NCBI RefSeq assembly: GCF_019112545.1
Contig: NW_025064893.1
Coordinates: 540,987 to 604,986 of the forward strand
Direction: 5' to 3'
Source of the DNA: Guyanagaster necrorhizus
Taxonomy: Eukaryota; Basidiomycota; Agaricomycetes; Agaricales; Physalacriaceae
DNA: 64,000 nucleotides
Both the position numbers and the translations under genes were made by a program. The notes below the pieces were generated by a model. It was not told the origin of the DNA. It did not search any database and was given only the letters and a program-made list of their open reading frames with translations. Shown here piece by piece: positions 59,040-64,000 of this stretch. The stretch's first letter is position 1, and every line of letters starts with the position of its first letter.

Positions 59040-60396
59040 ATGTCTGGCAAAGACCTGGGCCCCCCAAATCTTCGGTTCATGAAATGCGAAAAATGGTGGA
59101 GGAAACACCAGCCATTTCTTGACAATTCTGGTTACCGACTTCGTCGCAAGTTTGATCCCAGCTGGAAGCCACCATGGAAGACCAACTATGAAATGTTCCA
59201 GAGCGAGGAGAGGGCGCTTCATTCTGTCAGTGATTCAATTCTTTTACTTTCGTCTGAGTTACTGATTCAATACTAGTCACCTTATATTATGGACGCAACG
59301 CGAATCCGAGACGGGAGGCAGGTGATGCTTAAAAGAGTCTCCAAGTCTCGATTTCCATTAGAAGTCGAATTATCTGTCTTTATTTCTTCACCTCCGCTTT
59401 CAGAGGATCCGAATAATCACTGTGTACCGATCTATGATGTATTACAGTCCCCATATGACCCGGACTTCGAGATCCTTGTCATGCCTCGGCTGCGCCAGTT
59501 TTATTCACCCAGTTTCGACAAGTTCTGGATGTATGGTTCACCTTGATCCACTATAATTTACTGTTTTTTCAATGAATATGTAAACAGGGTGTTGAATTTC
59601 TGCATCGCCATTTCGTTGCTCACCGGTGGAATCAGTTTTTCCGGGTAGTCACTTCTGCGCTGAGACAAATTGATAGGGATGTGACCATTTTGAACATCAT
59701 GCTCGATGCCAGCGAACTCCATCCGAAGGGGTTTCATCCCGTCAAGCCTCGAAGGAATGCAACTTTCACCGGATCGGCAAAACACATTACTCGCACAGAG
59801 TATTGGCCACGTTATTTTATAATCGATTTTGGAATGTCCCGTCGTTGTGTACCTCCAGAGATACCCTACGAGCCTGTCTCGAACTGCGGCAACCGTTATG
59901 TTCCGGAATACATTGGTTCGAAAGAGGGTGACCGTTGCAATCCATTTCCCACCGATATATTTTGCTTAGGAAGCATGTTGGAGCAAGACTTCCTTGTGGT
60001 TAGTACACATTTGTCAGTGTTCAGTGATGTTGGCGTTCATTTTCTCCTTCTTAGCACAAACACCCCCCACTACAATTCCTTGTCCCTCTTGTCGATGATA
60101 TGATTCAAAAAGAACCATCTTTACGACCGACTATAAGTGAGGTCGTGCACCGCTTTGCCGTTTTGTGTAACTCGGTGACGGGGTATCGATTTCGCAAGCT
60201 CGTCATTCCTGGAAACAATGCTTTCTTCCAGCGCGGGCGGCAGCTGAGGCATATTGTTACCTTGCACCCACCCCTTCCCATTTCGAAATTTCCTGTGTCT
60301 CCGGCAATTAATCACTACCTCCGACCTTTCTATACCCTCACTCCAAGCGCAGCTCTGCTTGATACGATGCAGCGAAGTTCAGAGGGTACGAACTAA
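59040..60396 (+). pseudogene. Agaricomycete kinase-like protein, copy 2 (31-nt deletion)
   Basis: Exon 1 59040-59225 (ERALHS end), 51-nt intron, exon 2 from 59277 (SPYIMDATRIRDGRQVMLKR, with the presumed ATP-binding Lys in VMLKR), a further intron ending near 59587, then GVEFLHRHFVAHR. A 51-nt intron 59626-59676 splits the catalytic HRD codons, giving HRD-VTILNIMLD after splicing; the DFG segment is YFIIDFGMSRRC. The C-lobe ends near 60396. Compared with copy 1, 31 nt are missing after TTTCGAC (59520), which breaks the frame before the HRD motif. Otherwise it is the better-preserved copy. The family is common in agaricomycetes; substrates unknown to me. Confidence 0.85.
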
Positions 60397-60920
60397 ACAA
60401 TGCATTTGTACCGCTCTGTTACCGGCAGGAAATATCATGCAAATTAACTATTCCCAGTGTGAAGCGTTGAGAATAGGAAATCGGATATGTACAGAGTCCG
60501 AAAAGACCCACTAAGCTACGCAAGGTGAACACTTGAATTTGACTTGAATGCTCAGGTGACGACACACCGTATTTTCACGTTCCTAGCTTAACCTCGACAA
60601 ACCTGAAGTGCATGCAATGATTCATTACAGCGCGGACATCTGGCGATCTCAGGGGATGTTGCCGGAGAGGCTTGACCTAGCCAGCAGGACGTTGAAGTTC
60701 CCACATCGATCTGATGGGACGTAAAAACGTAAAACCCAACGTGTCAATGTGGATTGATTGTGTGATATCATGATACAGCGCCATGCAAGTACAATGGTGC
60801 ATGGTAAACATGATGTGATTGAATTTTCAGCCCCCAAAAACCCTGCACCATCGCAGTAATAGGCCCGGTATATCAGACACACATCAACTCGCTGTCGATA
60901 AGGATGGTACCGAGCGAATG
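60397..60920. other. Intergenic, no gene recognised
   Basis: 3' flank of kinase copy 2; nothing else recognised. Confidence 0.5.
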
Positions 60921-60924
60921 AGCC

Positions 60925-61190
60925 ATATATTTCGGTATACTTATTGATGTGTTGTTACTTTTTGAATCTGACATCATCCTGGCGGGGTAGGATCAATTGC
61001 GCAAGCTCGCCACTCCTGGGAACAATGCTTTCTTCCAACGCGGGCGGCAGCTGAGGAATATTGCTACCTTGCATCCACCCCTTCCCACTTCGAAATTTCC
61101 TGTGTCTCCGGCCTTTTTGTACCCTTACTCCAAGTGCAGCTCTGCTTGATACGACACAGCGAAGTTCAAGGGTACGACCAGTAAACAACA
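60925..61190 (+). pseudogene. Chimeric fragment: SSPIE piece joined to kinase 3' end
   Basis: About 60925-60975 resembles 51582-51632, the middle of the SSPIE gene (TCGGTATACTTATTGATG against TCGTATACTCATTAACG). From 60985 the sequence switches to the 3' end of the kinase family (GCGCAAGCTCGCCACTCCTGG to the SAALLDT region), with a further deletion before CCTTTTTGTACCC. Neither part is functional. Confidence 0.65.
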
Positions 61191-61616
61191 CATTTGTACC
61201 GCTCTGTTATTATCAAGAAATATCATGCAGATGAACCATCCCCCCGTGTGAAGCATTGAGATCCAATAGAACTCCGTGAGAAACGCAAGCACTGATAGGC
61301 CCGCGAGTAGCAGTGGATGCACAAGAATGAGTACAGTGTACACTCTGATACAAGTCCGGCGAGTGGGCAACGTTTCATTACCTTTTTGATTTTTTGTTGT
61401 TTCCTGTATTTGATGGCTTCCTCGTTCTTCGAGTGATACACACATACTTAGCCTTTATCGTATGCAAGCGTCAGAATCCTAATTTCTCTTTTTTAAAAAA
61501 TAGTTTATTGAGTAAGTAATATAGAGTATTATGAACATACACAGTCGGTCCAGTCGATTGATTTTCTATAATGTCAATGCCCAGAGTATAATCTTACGTA
61601 GAAGATACTTCCAGCG
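61191..61616. other. Intergenic, no gene recognised
   Basis: AT-rich 3' flank of the broken secreted family member; a TTTTTTAAAAAA tract lies near 61491-61502. Confidence 0.5.
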
Positions 61617-62812
61617 TCACAAAGCAATAGAGGAAATTATGAACAAGCCAAGGAGAAATGTCCATGTTTTAGACATTTCTGGCCACCTGAGGTCACTAGC
61701 ACGACAAACTTGAGTTCTGGTGCCTTCATCTTGCAAAGGAGAAAGAGCGTACCTCAAACCAGAGCCTTCGTTACTAGCACTGCTAGGTCTCCCTGTAATA
61801 GAAACATTGAAAACTGCGACGAGACCATCCACGGCGTTCACCGCGCCGTCGTTGGACACAGATTGGTTATGGTTGATACCGGTGCTTGTGTTTGGTAGGA
61901 GTCCCGTAACATATATGATATCGGTCTTGTATGTATAGCCCTGAGAGGACGATGACCCAGAAAATGTCGTAGAACCAGTCAAGGACAGTGTAGGTATTTC
62001 GGAGCTGGTGATGTTGCCGACAACATAGTCGCGGCCGAGGTTATACCCGTTTTCAATGATATCGTGCTTGTCGCTTGAGGACGTTTCATAAGATATAGCC
62101 AAGAAAACGGCACCGCTAAAAAAAGAAATTCAGGTCAGATGCAGCGGCTGGACGCTGAACCGACGCGTGAGCGCTCACCTGTCGGCCCCACTACCATTCT
62201 GAACCCAGTACGAAAGTGGTCGCCCCCCTTGACTGACTCTGTGCAAGACCCAAAGGTAGGATCGCCATAATTATACCGCATCACGGCTGTTTCATTTCCT
62301 TTGATAAAACATGAACCCCCGCATCATTGTAAAAAAAAAGCACCACCCAATTGAAAACGTACGGAACCATTGCCGTCCCCCAAATCAACTTGCTGCGAGT
62401 TACCGGTATGTTGACCTAAGCATTCCCCAGAAAATGATAAAGACCTGTTTTTTTTTTTTTTTCAAGTAGGAATGAACGGGATGCGCAGTGAGTAGGATGC
62501 AAGAATTACAGAAAATAGTTCATTAGACCTCCTCCGTCCATGCATTGCTGTGCGAGAACAACTTGGTCGGAATTTCCCGACATAATAGCATTCACCGGCT
62601 CCCGTTGGCCGTCTGGGTACGTCTGACGTACAACCTTCCGCGCAGACTTTGAGACGCTGAATCCTGGGACTTATCCCTACCGTCAGCATATACCCCCCAC
62701 TGTCGGCCGGACTGTAATAGCCTGCAGAAGGCACACCACGCTCGGAAATCTCCTTAGATAGGATGAACGATGCAAGATACAGCTAAAGGAGTAGAATTGT
62801 CGCCTTTGTCAT
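61617..62812 (-). pseudogene. Secreted GPI-type family, member 3 (broken)
   Basis: Collinear with members 1 and 2: exon 1 62681-62812 (PSAGYYSPADSGGYMLT), exon 2 62510-62622 (NAIMSGNSDQVVL), exon 3 from 62444 (SFSGECLGQHTG), then ETAVMRYNYGD, WVQNGSGAD and a last long exon with HDIIENGYNLGRDYVVGN and the hydrophobic end TWTFLLGLFIISSIAL. Lesions: TAG at about codon 12 inside the signal peptide (62777-62779), one base missing in the HFRYW block (about 62210), and exon 3 one base shorter than the 83 nt of both paralogs. It lacks the two extra introns of member 2. Confidence 0.8.
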
Positions 62813-63307
62813 GGAGGTAGAAGGCAGCAGTGCCAGTTGGCAGAAAGTTCGCAGGGATAGCATTGATATACAATTTCATTCCGGCGGCAAGCCGCCTTTT
62901 GGGATATGACGCGAAGCTGTGTCGGTGGACTATCTAGCACAATGCATGGCAAGCGAGACACTAATGCAGAGAATATTGTAGAAAGCATCCTTGTCTGTAT
63001 GTTGTTGGAGCGGAGGAAAGCGTGAAATGATCGATCGTCGGGGATGATGTTTGTTTCTGACACGTGTCTTCGACGCGCGCGACGGGGACCGTGGTATACC
63101 CACAGTGCTTCTATGTCGTTGGTTCAAGCTTTTTCTGAATTTTTTAAAAATTTTATTTAGCTACGGCGGAAAACCCCTCATCTCTCCTCTGAATAGGACA
63201 TCCAGCAAGATACAACAACCACATTCAAAACTGTACGCAGCATTGTAGTGTGAGAAACAATGGGTTTACTACAGCACTAACAAGTTAATAGGATCCTCTG
63301 CGATACG
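62813..63307. other. Intergenic, no gene recognised
   Basis: 5' flank of the broken secreted gene and 3' flank of the LRR-like gene. Confidence 0.5.
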
Positions 63308-64000
63308 CTATGGCTGCAGCAAGTTCATGAAAGATTCAGCATCAATTCTGCTCTTCACCTCAACCCGGAACAAGGACCGACTTCTCAATACCGGAAACTG
63401 GTCCTCTATACCCTGCTGCAGCGCATCCATGGACTTGGCCTGCATCGGGGTGCAAAACAGCTGAAAAAGCAAACTCCGAAGCCGAGATCTCGAGGCCGAT
63501 AGGGTAGCATCCCACGCTGACCAAACACCATAGTCCATATGGCCAAAGAGACTGGGGCTTGACACGACGGTACGCACAACGATCTCCTCCACCTCGCTGG
63601 CGCGTTTATCAAACAATTTACCCCACGACTTGATCGTCGAGGAGTGGCGTTCGTGGTATATGGGGTGGGAGAAGGTGATGGTAACTTTTCGGAGACAGGA
63701 GATGTTGAGGTTGTCCAATAATATTGGGCGCAAAGCTGGATATGGATATGTGAGACGCGAGTCGGCAACTGTCAGATGAACATACATTGATGCATCAGAT
63801 GAACTTCCTCCAGTGTGCAGGACGCCATTTTCAGGATCGCACTGACAAAGGGAATATCCGAGCTATCTTGCAGGGAGATGGAAAACACACGGAGATGACT
63901 GAAGGAGAGGCCACTAATTCTCGGGTTTAGCATAAGGTCACTCAGCTGGGAACTAAACGCCGAGGACGAGATAGAAAAGCTCTCGAGGTGGGATAATCGC
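63308..64000 (-). CDS. LRR-like protein, C-terminal part (runs off right edge)
   Basis: Two exons in the window: 63786-64000 (continuing outside) and 63308-63735, with a 50-nt intron (GTATGT...ATCCAG). The sequence alternates LSHLESFSISSS, LSFSHLRVFSISL, CTLEEVHL, LDNLNISCLRKVTITF, the leucine pattern of F-box-associated LRR proteins of basidiomycetes. No F-box is visible because the N-terminus is missing. Confidence 0.65.

Noticed and set aside
1..64000. tRNA, rRNA, CRISPR arrays and bacterial-type operons
   Set aside because: No cloverleaf, rRNA or regularly spaced repeat array was recognised on reading; the intron-rich gene structure is eukaryotic.

Overview
The window looks like the nuclear genome of a filamentous basidiomycete, most likely an agaricomycete. 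Genes are dense and multi-exon, and almost all introns are 45-70 nt with GT...AG ends. The gene content fits: BTB-like paralogs, a degenerate agaricomycete-type protein-kinase family, Ty3/gypsy chromoviruses and Ty1/copia elements. Every exon model below was read by eye from splice signals, frame closure and paralog comparison; no alignment software or database was used.

Layout. 1-16.4 kb is a stack of nested retrotransposons. A Ty1/copia element (fragments 5664-5798 and 14279-16015) sits in the last exon of an old host pseudogene (16016-16396). Inside the copia element lies a complete but dead Ty3 chromovirus, element B (5799-14278, two 526-bp LTRs). Also inside it is a partial LTR (5311-5663), itself interrupted by a younger Ty3 element A (1-5310, minus strand, cut by the window edge). 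Both Ty3 elements carry the same unusual small membrane-segment ORF in front of gag.

17-31 kb and 35-48 kb hold ordinary genes: two BTB-like proteins, the CAAX protease RCE1, a small conserved-looking protein with a clear TATA box, TAF6, a multi-pass membrane protein, a twin-CX9C (EMI1/DUF3128-like) protein, eIF3i, a GNAT acetyltransferase, an F-box/LRR-like protein and a 12-exon GH18 chitinase-like enzyme. Two intact members (26.9 and 37.6 kb) and one broken member (61.6 kb) of a secreted, probably GPI-anchored family of unknown function are scattered through the window.

31-35 kb and 48-61 kb contain a repeatedly duplicated and decaying pair of families. One is a roughly 1,000-residue protein of unknown function, called here the SSPIE family after a C-terminal motif: a broken copy at 31.3-34.9, the best copy at 49.8-53.8, a partial copy at 55.7-56.7 and a fragment at 16.0 kb. 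The other is the kinase-like family: broken copies at 48.0 and 59.0 kb and a chimeric fragment at 60.9 kb. A small single-span membrane protein gene (56.7-57.9 kb) survives between the duplicates. A partial LRR-like gene runs off the right edge.

Functionally the host genes are unrelated housekeeping or accessory genes. The coherent theme is genome dynamics: transposon nesting, transition-biased (C to T / G to A) inactivation of repeats, and birth and death of lineage-specific gene families.
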